Source: Macrothele yani (Eukaryota; Arthropoda; Arachnida; Araneae; Macrothelidae). From it: a stretch of 64,000 nt of DNA. Both the position numbers and the translations under genes were made by a program. Within the stretch, counting starts at the first letter, position 1; the number at the start of each line of letters is the position of its first letter. This document shows positions 43,771 through 54,790 of the stretch, one piece after another. Below the pieces are notes generated by a model. It was not told where the DNA came from and ran no database searches. It worked only from the letters and a program-made list of their open reading frames with translations. Where the stretch lies: the NCBI GenBank assembly GCA_039090855.1, contig CM077005.1, positions 71,792,607 to 71,856,606 of the forward strand. The letters are read 5' to 3'.

Positions 43771-46684
43771 TGGTTTTTTGGTTCTGGTTACTGTGGATAC
43801 CAACGCGGTACCCAGTTTATTGCTATAATGGTATTACAAACATAGGAGATGTCGCTGAATATTGCAGTACAGAAAATATAAAGAGGAAAATGCAGGTATA
43901 TTCACAATGCAGAACAAACTGGAGAGCAAACATAAAGAGCACGTTACCACGGCACAGTGAGAACAGAGGCGGAATCATTTGAATAACACCAACCCTAGAG
44001 AACAGCTCAGCGGGAAAGATAAACAAATAAGGGATCTGACCATAACATCAGGCAGCTGACAGTGTGAGGCAGTGCCGGCGAAACATCAATTTGCACATAT
44101 AGTGAAAATGTGATGCACAGATATAAGGAATAGCATAACTGCATATCATTCGATACGAGGTAACACAAGTACAACATGATGAGCATGTGTACAAGAGTAT
44201 GATAGAACACCAACTGAGTAGAACATAACGACGGCAAAATGCAAGGAACAGCATAGAAATACTCCAACTACATTATGAAAACAAAGTTGACAATTGTAGC
44301 ACTAGTATAAACCGCGACGTAGTAAAACACTAGTACAGGAAGGACATGCAATGAGAGCAAAAGAAAAAGACGAGGCACAATAACAACATCAGGAAATAAC
44401 AATGCAATGCGAGAGTGATAACATGAAGGGAACAGGACAAAATTAGCGAAACAGTAAATGAAGAAACGCGAAACTAGGACATTTCAGGCGACCACAAGGT
44501 AGAAAACGTCGCCGGAGAGAACGAAAAGTGTTGGGTTAGGGAAGGAGCCCCAAACTTCAGCGGCTTGAGGAAGTAAGGTATCATAAAATTGTTTCAAGGA
44601 GGAGAGACGGCGAGTGTATAGTCTCATGAAAACCTAATACCTAGGATCCGTGACACTCAGAGTTTTGAAAAAGCACACATAAGCTTCAAATTGCATCACC
44701 GCTGCACACAGATCAAGATCAGGTGAATGGAGAAATTCTTCAGTACAGATACCGTACGAGTAGATTGGAAGAGACGTAAGAGTTGCTGGACAGTGGTCCA
44801 GGAACTAGAGGAAATATCAATGGCCTGTATAACCTCATCATCTGAGAGAGGATTGACAGGACCAGAACGGAGATGCATACTGTTCGAAGAGTCATCAAGC
44901 GGAGAAACATCTGAACAGGAAACATCGGGAACACTACATGAAGCCACAGAAGGAGTAACAGAATTTCACATAGCATTTGGAAGTTCCAGTCCGTTCCGAA
45001 GACGAAGTTGAGGCGGATGAATCCATTGGCGGATCTGGAAGAACACCGGAAACGGGAGACGAGAACACAAGGTGCGCCGAGGAATCAGTATGTACCCGAC
45101 CAGCATCGGTGAACACAGGAACACCAGCCAAGGCAGCAGGAAGGTGCGGCAATAGGGGAACAACAGACATGGTTGTAGTTGGAAATCCTATATTCCAGAC
45201 ACACAGAGGTCAGCCAGTCGGTCGGTGTGCCAAAGCACCACTCGACACATCTGAGTCGGAACACTCCGCCGGAGTAGCAGTTGAAGACATCTCTGCTAAC
45301 CCAGAAGAAAGATGCACTGCCGTATGGTGCGGAAGAAGAGGAAAGGGATAATTGGCCTTGACTTGAAGGTATGTCCCACGCAGAGAAGGAGAGGTCCCGT
45401 CAGGCAAAACACTGGAAGATGGGATAGTAGAAGGACCAGTGTGATCGGCATTGGGAGGCGAGCTGGAAGAAAGACCACGGCGTATGCGCACACAAGAGGC
45501 AGTGGTGTGATCCTGTGTAAGACAGTGAGTACAATAGTGAGTTGTGAAAACCTTGAAACTGCAACCGCTTGAGCCAATTTCAACAGTAGCGTCTGTAGGA
45601 CAATCCGACAAGGCGTTCTTAGCGAGAAAGATGACCAACAACTGACGGAGAGGTCCTGTAGCATGTGCAAATAGAGTTCCGCGTGGAACGTCAGAAAGGC
45701 GACGAACCTTGCCAACAATTTTACAAACATGATTGACAAGGAGAAGAAGCGCAGTATCAGGAACGTCCTGTGGAACAGGACAGAATAATATGTTCACCGT
45801 ACGCTTGGAAAGAGACGAAGGGACGAGATGATTTGTTCCAATCAAAAGTCCGTGTGCAAGGAAAAAGTCAGCATCCTCCTTGTGCATTAACTGTACTGAG
45901 ATGCCCCGAGGGTACGAGAAATTCCGGCAATAGATGCAGGCGTCACATGGCCTGAGACGGCTACCGTGCAGCGTAGTAAAGGATTATTTGGTAAGGCAGG
46001 AAAGAGCACACCTCTATCCGTGAGGTTATGGAACTCATGGCCAATCTGCGAATTTTCACCAATCGTTACCTTCACCTTGTGGTTGGATACCTAAATAATA
46101 GGTGTTGATTGCAAGAGACCATCAGGTTGAGTAGAAGCTGACGTAGAAGTAGCGCTTCTCTGCATTGTAAAGGCAAATGACATCCCGGGAAGAGAAGCCT
46201 GTGTTGAGCCGGCTGGCACAGAAGGCAGTGAGAGAAGAGGAGTACAGGCAGAAGGCAAGGCAAAAGTAGTAGTACCCAGGGAGTGCTCCGAGGTAGAGGC
46301 AGAGGCAGAAGGCGAAGAAGGAGGCGCAGCCAAGTCCAGTGAAAGCACCGGAACGGGAGTACAAGGAAGCTGGGAAAGTACCTGAGCAGACACATCTGAG
46401 GACGAGAGTACGGCAACTTCCATGGACGTAAGAAGTGCGACGTGACGTGCATCCCCCACGCCCAATGATGATAAGGAGATACCGGAAGCCGCCATGTTGG
46501 TAGTTTCAAAACGTAAACAAACGAGCTAACGATATGAGAACAGGAGAATATGAACAAATACAAGGACGATATCGTCAAAAAGTAGCTCAAAACGTACACA
46601 GTACCTTTAAATAGGCGGGGCACGCAACAGGCGAGTGCGGAAAGAGGAGCCACTAACGCAACGTCTGTCAAGGACGAACAACAA
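43771..46684 (-). mobile_element. 2.9-kb insertion carrying a gag-like ORF1
   Basis: This segment interrupts the deleted RTE copy exactly between ...GGCAATGG (43770) and GCTGG... (46685), adjacent bases in the uninterrupted copy at 24241. Its coding content is a minus-strand ORF1-like frame (46495 down to about 44696). No reverse transcriptase, endonuclease, long terminal repeats or clear poly(A) tail were seen; a short TTTTTT lies at the left junction (43773-43778). It may be an ORF1-only (HAL1-like) derivative of a non-LTR element. The class is uncertain. Confidence 0.55.
44696..46495 (-). pseudogene. gag-like ORF1 with a CCHC zinc knuckle, broken
   Basis: Start MAASGISLSSLGVGDARH at 46495. 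The first about 130 residues are Ser/Pro/Thr-rich. A stop at 46091 follows, then the same frame continues (KVTIGENSQIGHEFHNL) to 45889, where a frameshift leads into MHKEDADFFLAHGLLIG. A folded domain follows, and a knuckle YCTHCLTQDHTTASC (C-x2-C-x4-H-x4-C) lies at 45492-45533. After a stop near 45209 the frame continues Ser-rich to about 44934, with a further shifted tail to 44696. This arrangement is typical of ORF1 proteins of I/Jockey-like non-LTR elements, which bind element RNA. The exact clade is unknown. Confidence 0.6.
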
Positions 46685-46915
46685 AGCTGGATATATTGTT
46701 AGAAGGATGGACCATCGATGGACAGCCAAGCTTTTAGACTGGTTTCCAAGGGACCGGAAAAGACCCAGAAGAAGAGCACATGGGAGATGGGTGCACGGAA
46801 TTCGAAAGTATGCGGGAGTAACATGGAGGAGACTTGCACAAGACAGACTGTTGTGGAAGAAACTTGGGGAGACATTCATCCAGCAGTGGATTGATAATGG
46901 TTGACAATGATGATC
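46685..46915 (+). mobile_element. RTE LINE 3' end of the split copy
   Basis: Matches 24241-24470 of RTE copy 1, including GACCATCGATGGACAGCC, GGAAAAGACCCAGAAGAAGA and CAGCAGTGGATTGATAATGG, and ends in GACAATGATGATC. The encoded tail (DRKRPRRRAHGRWVHGIRKYAG...QQWIDNG) is intact over this stretch. It continues the copy whose 5' end is at 43490-43770. Confidence 0.88.
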
Positions 46916-47314
46916 ATTCCTAATTCAACATTTTCCGCGAAATGACTGGAAAAAACCGGAATTTCATGGATGTTTCATACGTGAATTAACTTCTGTTAAT
47001 CTTTCTCCGGTTAATAACAGTAAATCGCCGTTTCAAGAGGTGTTGCTGCAAAATCCTGAATTTTCAGGGAAACTTTCCGTGATTCTGTTTGTGTATTAAC
47101 TGAAAACTTCGGTTCTAACCTTTTCCGGATGCATATAAAGAAGAATTGCCGTCAATAAGATCGGTTTGCGGGAACATTTGACGTTTGATTAACTCTTAAG
47201 TTTCAATCATCTGTTGGCGGACACGATTTTCAGATCCTTTTGCCTGTTTGCGGGTTTAACGATCACAATAAGCAACTCAAAGGGCTATAAGTAGTCGTTC
47301 TTCCCTAATTTAGG
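46916..47314. other. Unassigned sequence
   Basis: AT-rich spacer with no recognisable feature. Confidence 0.55.
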
Positions 47315-47592
47315 GCCACTGATTCCAGGGAAGGGAGGGAGCCAGTGCCGTATGTCAAACCTAACATCCTTGCTTCACGGGATTCGAACACTGATCCATC
47401 TCGGAAGAATGGTCCAAAGCCATCGCGTAAACCACTCCTATCCACAATATATGGTTATCTCACGAAGGGAGAGAGCCAGTGCCGTAAGGCAAGCACGACA
47501 TCCATGCCTCATCAGGATTTGAACCAAACCAATTTCGGATGAATGGCCCGAAGCCAGTGCTTAGACAACTTCACCACTGGGGTAGCCAATTC
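47315..47592 (-). mobile_element. Dimeric tRNA-derived SINE
   Basis: On the minus strand two related units follow each other. Each has a tRNA-like head with an A-box-like segment (AGTGGTGAAGTTGTCTAAG; AGTGGTTTACGCGATGG) and a B box (GGTTCAAATCC; TGTTCGAATCC). Each is followed by a shared tail containing CGGCACTGGCTC(T/C)CTCCC. The heads look Ser/Leu-tRNA-like because of the GTGGTT...GCGATGG pattern. Heads and tails match each other but not perfectly. The family name is unknown to me. Confidence 0.65.
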
Positions 47593-48385
47593 TTTAATTT
47601 TTTTTTTTGGTTCAGGATCTGTAGCAAGCCCGGATATTGTGGATAGCATAAAACACGATACTATGGTTGTTGTGGCAATGGATATCCCCTACCCGGACAG
47701 TTGACCCACCTGCGATTGTGTATTGGGTTACCGTAAGAAATCGGGTACGTAACGTGGTGTACGGGTGATTATATGATGTCTACATATCAGACTGTAGACC
47801 CGTTAACACAACTATCACAGGTAAATTATATGTTTAGGGTTTTCGTGAAATAATACTAAGTACATACATTTCACTTTTTTTTAAATAATTTTGAAAGTCA
47901 TTGTCAGTTTAAAAACTTCGAGTTCTAAAACATTGTTGCTTTGAAAAATTAGGACGGAGAAAAAAATCCTCTTATAGGAAAAAAATAAAATTATTACAAA
48001 CCTTCTCAGGAAAATAATAAACTTCTATACAGAAAATAATATGACTCCCAACCCGCATTCATAGAGAAGAACATTGCATTGTCGCTCGACACCAGTATTC
48101 TTCGTTTATCACTTAAACGAGATCTCGTGGTAAGTGTTTTGCTAACTCAGTCAGTAACGCTTCTCACTCACTGCAAGCCATCAAGGTCTCGTGCCTCACC
48201 GTTGATAAGCAGAAATTTTTCTCTTCAGGAAGAAGTTCTGCAATGCGACTAGCACATTTAGGCTGAAAAAAAAGTGGGAACGGAAGCTTTTCTGTATAAG
48301 GGAAGAAAAAAATCCAAATTTTGGGAAATATCTCTAGCAAAAGGGAAAAATCAGAAAATGACATTTTGTAACGTACCAGGATATC
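47593..48385. other. Unassigned sequence
   Basis: AT-rich DNA with a poly-T stretch at 47600. No supported feature. Confidence 0.55.
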
Positions 48386-48444
48386 TGACGTACCTGCCAG
48401 AAGGACGCACACGACATAGAGGCAGATAGGAATCAGAATAAAAC

Positions 48445-48517
48445 GTCCGCGTAGCTCAATTGGTAGAGTGACTTATTCCGGAATGAGTGGATCTGGGTTC
48501 GAATCCTGGCGTGGACA
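48445..48517 (+). tRNA. tRNA-like sequence, copy 1
   Basis: A cloverleaf can be drawn. The acceptor pairs GTCCGCG with CGTGGAC, the D arm is GCTC/GAGT, and the T arm is CTGGG-TTCGAAT-CCTGG; A-box TAGCTCAATTGG and B-box GGTTCGAATCC promoter elements are intact. The anticodon arm ACTTA/TGAGT leaves an 8-nt loop TTCCGGAA (or a 6-bp stem with a 6-nt loop), so no standard anticodon can be read and no isotype is assigned. It may be a tRNA-derived repeat or pseudogene rather than a working tRNA. Confidence 0.5.
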
Positions 48518-48698
48518 GAAATGTCGGAGAAATTTACTTCGTTATAATGGCGCCCGAACTATCCGGATGACCCGACCGTTCAAAATCTCGCATTGGTGTG
48601 ATGTTATTTCCACACCGCGAGATAGGTAAAATAAGAATGTGACGTACCTACCAGAAGGACGCACACGACATAGAGGCAGATAGGAATCAGAATAAAAC

Positions 48699-48771
48699 GT
48701 CCGCGTAGCTCAATTGGTAGAGTGACTTATTCCGGAATGAGGGGATCCGGGTTCGAATCCTGGCGTGGACA
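48699..48771 (+). tRNA. tRNA-like sequence, copy 2
   Basis: Second copy within the 254-bp duplication. It differs from copy 1 at GAGGGGATCCGGG, which improves the T stem (CCGGG/CCTGG). The anticodon-loop anomaly is the same. A box and B box are intact. Confidence 0.5.
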
Positions 48772-48810
48772 GAAATGACGGAGAAATTTACTTCGTTATA
48801 ATTTCTGTAA

Positions 48811-49989
48811 AATCACAGAATTAGTTTCAACGGAAAATGAAGTTTCCGGTATTAGAAACAGAAACTTTTCTAAACGTAAATTTCATTAATAGTCGGTGAC
48901 CTGCAGGTAGCTTTGTTGCACGTTATTTTAAGGAATTTGTCGTAAGTGCCAATAACTTATTTTTTTCAGTGTATGGTAACCTCAATACCACCAAGTGCGT
49001 GCTAACACTTAAAAATGAATTACTAGTACATATTTCTCATCGAATTACGCCGAAAGATTTCTTTATCTCAGTTTTCTACGAAATACCTTATATTGTAAAA
49101 TGCTATTTTTTTGCAAGATATAGAAATCATTACCCTTTCCCTGTAGGTTAAAGATACTCATGAGCTTCCAAAATAAAGAGACTTGACCGTACTATTTGGC
49201 GTTCCTAGTTTCAGGTAAGGATGTGAAATAGAAAAGAAAACAAATCCTGAGTGCTTCACTTGGCACTGGAAACCATGTCCTCGTCAGAGCAATCAAGTGT
49301 TGTATAAATCATGTTATCTATAAATCACGTGTTATAAATCATGTTACCTAGAAACATGTTTTATCAGCATATTCCTGAATTCCTTTCTGCGTTTTTGTAA
49401 AACCGAACATTTTGGAAGTATGGTGACAATATTCTCCTGTGCTTTCAAAGAAAGCTGCTGTTGTATTTCTTAAAAAGCAAAACAATATGAAACTCCGAAA
49501 GCTTTTGATCGAATTGCGTAATTTATTTTGAGCAGAATGCATATTCCAGAACCTCGTTTGTAAAATGCTGCATCAAGTCTCACCAGCTGTCTGAAAATTA
49601 GTTTCAAAGCTTTCAGAACATCGCTGGAACGTAATAAGGTTCGGAAACTCACGTCTAGAAATTCAACGGACCAATCAACCAGCCTACTAAAGTATACCCG
49701 TGCATTGTAAGGAATGTGAATATCACTCATGCTCTATACGCATATTTAAAATCTAATCACTGTGGAAGGATTTCGGTGGCAAACCAATATTATTAGTCAT
49801 TCCGACATAGTACAAATTAAATATTCATATGCGGACATTCCAAGTTGAAGCTCATCCATTCATAGGATTGAATGGAAATGGAAAATCAATTATAAGTTTT
49901 GGTCTTCTAGTGGGCTTACCTCAGGGAAGCGATCAAACTTTTCCTGGAGATCAGCAAAGATTCAACTTTTGATTCCCACTATTGTAACT
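48811..49989. other. Unassigned sequence
   Basis: AT-rich. Only a short duplicated motif (ATAAATCATGTTA at about 49305 and 49332) was noted. No gene is supported. Confidence 0.55.
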
Positions 49990-50605
49990 GAAAATATGTG
50001 GATTTCTTTTGAAAGCAGATACTTAAAAATACAGTGGCGCTTCGGTTGTACGCTTTTCACTTTTATACGTAATTCAGCCTTAGTCCTTATATTTAACTGT
50101 AGTTTTTGATGTGAATTTCTTTTGAAAGTCTATACTTAAAAACACAGTGGAGCCTCGATTATAGGTTTTTCAGTTATACGACTTTCTTTTTTATACCTGA
50201 TTCAGCGTTTGTCCTTATATTTTACTGTAGTTTCTAATGTGAATTTCTTCTGAAAGTCGATACTTAAAAATACTGTGGAATACGTTTTTTTTACTTTTAA
50301 ACTAAATTCAGCCTTAGTCCTTATGTTTTACTGTAGTTTCTAATGTGCATTTCTTTTGAAATCCGATTTTTAAAAATAAGTGGAACCTCGGTTATACGTT
50401 TCTCAGTTATGCTTTTTCGCTTTTACACGTAATTCAGCGTTAGTCCTTATATTTTGTTACAGTTCCTAATCTGCATTTCTTTTGAAATCCGATTTTTAAA
50501 AATAAGTGGAACCTCGGTTATACGTTTCTCAGTTACGCTTTTCCACTTTATACGTAATTCTGCGTTAGTACTTCTGGTTCACTGTAGTTTCTATCGCTTT
50601 TTTAA
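49990..50605. repeat. Tandem repeat, about 5 units of 108-127 bp, with pogo-like motif
   Basis: Units begin with GATTTCTTTTGAAAGCAGAT-like sequence at about 50000, 50113, 50240, 50349 and 50472. Each carries TACAGTGGCGCTTCGGTTGTA or its variants (AGTGGAACCTCGGTTATACG), followed by TTTTATACGTAATTCAGC...TTAGTCCTTATATTTTACTGTAG. The AGTGGAACCTCG block resembles pogo/Tigger-type terminal repeats; a matching inverted copy lies at 54917-54934. Confidence 0.8.
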
Positions 50606-50984
50606 TTAGGTCACAATTAATTCATTTATACACTTTTCGCGATTGTTCGTTAAAATTTGAATTTAAAATTATTAAAAATACGTGGTTCTTTTATTCTTTT
50701 ATACGAAACCGGGTATGTTACGACGCGCCCCTCTATTCCGTGGCGTATTAGAATAGAATCTAGAACACCAATATCCAGTATTCTGGTTTTAAATGGATGC
50801 ACCCAGGTTCCGAACAAAAACATGTTAATTCCTGCGTTGCACTGAAGCACTGGTCTCAGATTCTTAGTTGTGAAGATTTCACTTAATCTAGAACCTGGAG
50901 ATTTATAGGCGGATTAAGTTGTCGAAAGAGAAGCTTGAGTTTCATGATTTTTGCAATGAAATAAAATATGTTATAATTTGTAGC
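50606..50984. other. Unassigned sequence
   Basis: Both strands have short open frames here (50650-50850), but neither resembles a known protein. It lies between the tandem repeat and the copy 2 element and may belong to the same composite. Confidence 0.5.
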
Positions 50985-51235
50985 GGCTTTTTCAGCACGT
51001 CTTTTGTAAAAAAAGATCGTGCTTATGTAACCGGTGTTTCCGTCCGTCCGTCCGTCTGTACCCACGCTATCTCTGCAACCATTTGTCCGATTTGAAAAAT
51101 TCTTTTTGCATTCAGAAGCTTGAAATATGCGAATGATGACCCTTTATTTCGTTTTTTTTTACGATGTACAATTTCGCAGCTAGAGGGTGTAAATGCAGAT
51201 GATGTCGAATTCAAAAATACGTTTTATTCCACATA

Positions 51236-52670
51236 CACTGGCGGAAAGTGAAAAAAGAACACCGATAAATAATTGGCGGACGATAATGAAATTTACATAT
51301 GTTAATTGGGTCGAGTTTACGTAGGTGTGATGTTAATTTCGGGACCAACCGGTGAGCGCTTACGACACAGCACGGCATAATATGCAAATTATTGTCGGCG
51401 GTATTTAAGGAGTACGGCGAAGTGAATGTATTCAGTCGTCGGCGTCCGGACACGTGCGAAGACCCTGAAGAAGCTGCAATGCCTGGACATGGAAGACGTG
51501 TAGGATTTCAGCAGTTATCGGACTTTGAGCGAGGTCGTCTAGTCGGACTCCGCGAGGCCGGGTGGTCGTATCGTCGTATTGCGGAGCGAATTGGACGGGA
51601 AGTATCGGTGGTGGTACGATGGTGGCATAAATGGTCCGAGGAACATTCCCACACGAGAAGACGTGGAACCGGGAGTCATAGACGGACTGATGAGCGGACC
51701 GATCGACGCATAGGAAGAGCGACGTTGTCAAGCAGAACATCCACTGCGACGCAAATCCAAGCTGTCGTTGCACCTGAGGTGACTGTGCTAACAATCCGCA
51801 ACCGTCTACTGGATGCAGGACTACGTGCACATGTGCCTCTGGCAGGTGTACCTCTGACTCCAGCCCACCGTCAGGAACGGCTGCAGTGGTGTCGCCAACG
51901 TCTGCACTGGAGAACGCAATGGCGATCTGTCGTGTTCAACGATGAAAGCAGATTCTGCTTGGGAGCCTCCGATGGCTGTATGCGTGTTCGCAGACGCACA
52001 GGGGAGCGTCTCCACCATTCTTGCATCCGCCAGCGACACACAGGGCCTACACCTGGTCTCCTGGTGTGGGGAGCGATCAGCTATCACTCCCGTACACAAC
52101 TAGTGTTTGTACCGGGTACGTTAAATAGCACCTCCTACATCAACAACATCATTCAGCCCGTTGTTGTGCGATTTGTAAGGTCGGTCCATCGTGGTGTTTT
52201 CCAGCAAGATAACGCACGCGCACACACGGCACGTGCAACACAACATGCACTTCAGGGTGTGAGACAACTTCCATGGCCTGCACGTCCACCGGATTTATCC
52301 CCCATTGAGCACATGTAGGATTTTATGGGTCAGCGACTTACTTATCCGTTCTGCACGGCCAGCCACGACCATCTCCGATTTACGCGTCCAGGTTGAGGAT
52401 GCTTGGAACTCAATACCCCAAACTTACATCCAACATCTGTGCGACAGACTCCATGCCAGAATTGCACAGTGTGACGCAGTTCATCGCGGTTCAACCTCGT
52501 ACTAACCATGTTACATTGAAATGTTATTTTTCAGTTTACCAGCAAATACAGCTGTATTTTGCCATAATGTTTTGATCACGTTTTCCTCTGTATTCCGCTA
52601 TTATGCTGTATAAATTTCTTTGGTATCAGACGTCTCCTCCTTGGTGTTCTTTTTTTACTTTCCGCCATTG
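51236..52670 (+). mobile_element. Tc1-like element B (same family as 40286-41715)
   Basis: Terminal repeats CACTGGCGGAAAGTGAAAAA (left) and CAATGGCGGAAAGTAAAAAA (right, minus strand), with TA at 51234-51235 and 52671-52672. The host sequence without insertion exists at about 37190-37250 in copy 1 of the repeat element (CCACA-TA-TTTGC on the minus strand), proving a single TA target duplicated on insertion. Confidence 0.94.
51479..52505 (+). pseudogene. Tc1-like transposase B, broken near the C terminus
   Basis: The start MPGHGRRVGFQQLSDFERGR is shared with copy A. The frame is open through the helix-turn-helix, VVFNDESRF (first Asp), FQQDNARAHTARAT (second Asp) and PPDLSPIEHM (Glu, 32 residues after the second Asp). 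There a TAG at 52316 replaces the Trp codon, and a 4-bp gain near 52345 shifts the frame. The remaining C terminus (IRSARPATTISDLRVQVEDAW...GGSTSY-like end) reads in another frame to 52505. The first 279 codons are intact. Confidence 0.9.
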
Positions 52671-52780
52671 TATTTGCTTCTAAACATCCGATTGAAAAAA
52701 TGCTTTTATCTTTCGATTCTATTTATGTTGAAAAGTATTTTAGTTATAGTTACATTTTCAAATTACGCATAGATTTTCCG

Positions 52781-54600
52781 CTAGGTGGTGTAAAAGTAAA
52801 TTACATTTTCCCCGATAACTCTTCTTCTGAAACTCCGATTTGAAAACTTTTTGCTTCAGCAGATATAGCTCGTGAAGAAAAATATTTTGCATATAATTTC
52901 AAATTTTTGGTAAAGGATACTTTAGCCACCAGGGGGCGTAAGCGTTAATTTTTGCTTCAGATGTATTTTCCATTAAATCTGAGCTTCTAAAATATCGATT
53001 GAAAAAATTCTTTCGTGGACTGATGCCACTCACATCGATAAACTGTTTTGGAATATTTTCTTCTTAAAATATTCCACACTTTCTCCGCCAGGGGGCGTAG
53101 AGGCATATTTTATTTTTGTCAATATCTCTACTTCTGGGAGTCCCATTTGAAAAATTTCTTCTTTGTTGGATAGTGTTTCCAGTGTGACATGTTTTTCATA
53201 TAATTTGAAAATTGGCAGGTAATTCATAGACTTTCCGCTAGGTGCGTAGATGTAAATTAGGTTCCCCCTATATCTCTGCTTCTAAATCTCCGATTTGAAA
53301 AATTCTTTCTGAACCGGATACAGCTCCTGATGGGAAATCGTTTGCACATAATTTCTAAATTTTGTAAAAAAATAGTTTGGCCGCCAGGGGCCGTAAACCT
53401 TAATTTTCGCTTTTGATGTATTTGCAGCAAAATATGAGCTTTTAAATTCTCGATTGGAAAAAACGTTGATTGTAGACCAATGGTACTCATGTCGAAAAAC
53501 CTTTTAGAAAAATTTTCTTCTTAAAATAATGCATGGTTTCTCCCCCAGGAGGCGCAGATATATATCTTATTTTTGTCAATATCTCTACTTCTAGCAGTCC
53601 GATTTGAAAAATTCTTTCTTTGTTGGATAGTGTTTCCAGTGTGACATGATTTCAATATAGTTTCAAAATTTTAAAGTAATTTGTAGACTTTCCGCTAGGG
53701 GCGTAAATGTAAATTGCTTTCCCCCTTACATCTCTGCTTCTAAATCTCCTATTTGAAAAATTCTTTCTGCACCAGATACAGCTCCTGATGGGAAATCCTT
53801 TGCACATGATTTATAATTTTTTTAAAATATGTTTTTGCCACCAGGGGGCTTAAGTCTTAATTTCCGCTTCTGATGTATTTGCAGCAAAATACGAGCTTCC
53901 AAAATCTCGATTGAAAAAAAGTCGTTTGTTGACCGATACTACTCGTGCCGACAAACGTTTTAGGAACATTTTCTTCTTGAAATAATGCATGGTTTCTACG
54001 CCAGGGGGCGTAGATGTATATCTTATTTTTGTCAATATCTCTACTTCTAGGACACCGATTTGAAAAATTCTTTCTTCGTTGGATGGTGTTTCCAATGCAA
54101 AATGTTTTTCTTATAAATTCAAAATTTTCAAGTAAATCATAGACTTTCCGCTAGGGCTCACAAAGGTAAATTGCATTTTCTGCTCCTGAAACTTCCGATT
54201 TGAAAAATTCTTCCTGTATCGCATACAAGACCTGATGGAAAATATTTTTCACATAATTTCTAATGTTTGGTAAAGAGTGGTTTGGCCACCAGGGGGCATA
54301 AGCGTTAATTCTGATTCTGATGAATTTGTAGCAAAATCTGGGCTCCTGAAAACTCGAGTAATTTTTTTTTCTTGGACCGATACCGCTCATATGGAAAAAC
54401 CTTTTGGAATACTTTCTTCCTAAAATAATGCATGGTTTTCCCACCAGGGGACGTAAAGCCACATCTTATTTTTTGTCGATATCTTTGTTTCTAAGAGTCC
54501 GATTTGAAAAATTATTTCTATGTTGGAGAGCGTTTCCTGTGTGAAATGTTTCTATATAAAAAAATGTTTTTCTTAACGCACAAGTCTGCAACCATAGGGC
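52781..54600 (+). promoter_or_regulatory. Array of about 13 CTCF-like motifs (copy 2)
   Basis: Motifs read on the plus strand: CCGCTAGGTGGTGTAAA (52781), CCACCAGGGGGCGTAAG (52927), CCGCCAGGGGGCGTAGA (53087), CCGCTAGGGGCGTAAAT (53692), CCACCAGGGGGCTTAAG (53840), CGCCAGGGGGCGTAGAT (54000), CCACCAGGGGGCATAAG (54288) and CCACCAGGGGACGTAAA (54442), with weaker ones between. They are more degenerate than in copy 1 and point the opposite way. A further weak one (GCAGCTAGAGGGTGTAAA) lies at 51175. Confidence 0.35.
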
Positions 54601-54790
54601 GTAAGCTCACGATTCTGTTTACAGCAATATCTGAGGAATTAAAAACCCGACTGAAAAACATCTTTCTTCCGTCAGATACTATTGTTTTCCATACCGGTTG
54701 CATTGACTTTGAATAGCTTTGATAAATTTAATTTGCGTCAGAACGGATTCAAAAGAAAATTCGGTGTCATCTTTCTTGTTTTATTTTGCC

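Larger units (their letters stand above)
48386..48810. repeat. 254-bp tandem duplication around a tRNA-like gene
   Basis: 48386-48639 is repeated from 48640 with the same TGACGTACCT, AGAAGGACGCACACGACATAG and TTTACTTCGTTATAAT landmarks. The second copy stops matching near 48802. Differences are few (for example CTGCCAG against CTACCAG, and GAGTGGATCT against GAGGGGATCC inside the tRNA-like part). Confidence 0.92.
50985..54790 (-). repeat. Unrecognised repeat element, copy 2 (inverted), interrupted by Tc1-like B
   Basis: Inverted relative to 34230-37490. The terminal CAGCACGTCTTTTGTAAAAA and GTCCGTCCGTCCGTCTGTAC block is at 50993-51062, and the opposite end (CCGTCAGATACTATTG, CGGATTCAAAAGAAAA) is at 54670-54760. 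The Tc1-like element 51236-52670 interrupts it. Without that insertion it is about 2.4 kb, shorter than copy 1 because it has fewer internal superunits. Confidence 0.8.

Noticed and set aside
46072..46671. 199-codon minus-strand frame (MTDVALVAPLSALACC...)
   Set aside because: It overlaps the gag-like ORF1 in another frame. The ORF1 frame has the zinc knuckle further on and continuous domain-like content.
50650..50850. Overlapping open frames of 62-66 codons on both strands
   Set aside because: No domain, start context or homology supports either. Open frames of this size on both strands are expected by chance.
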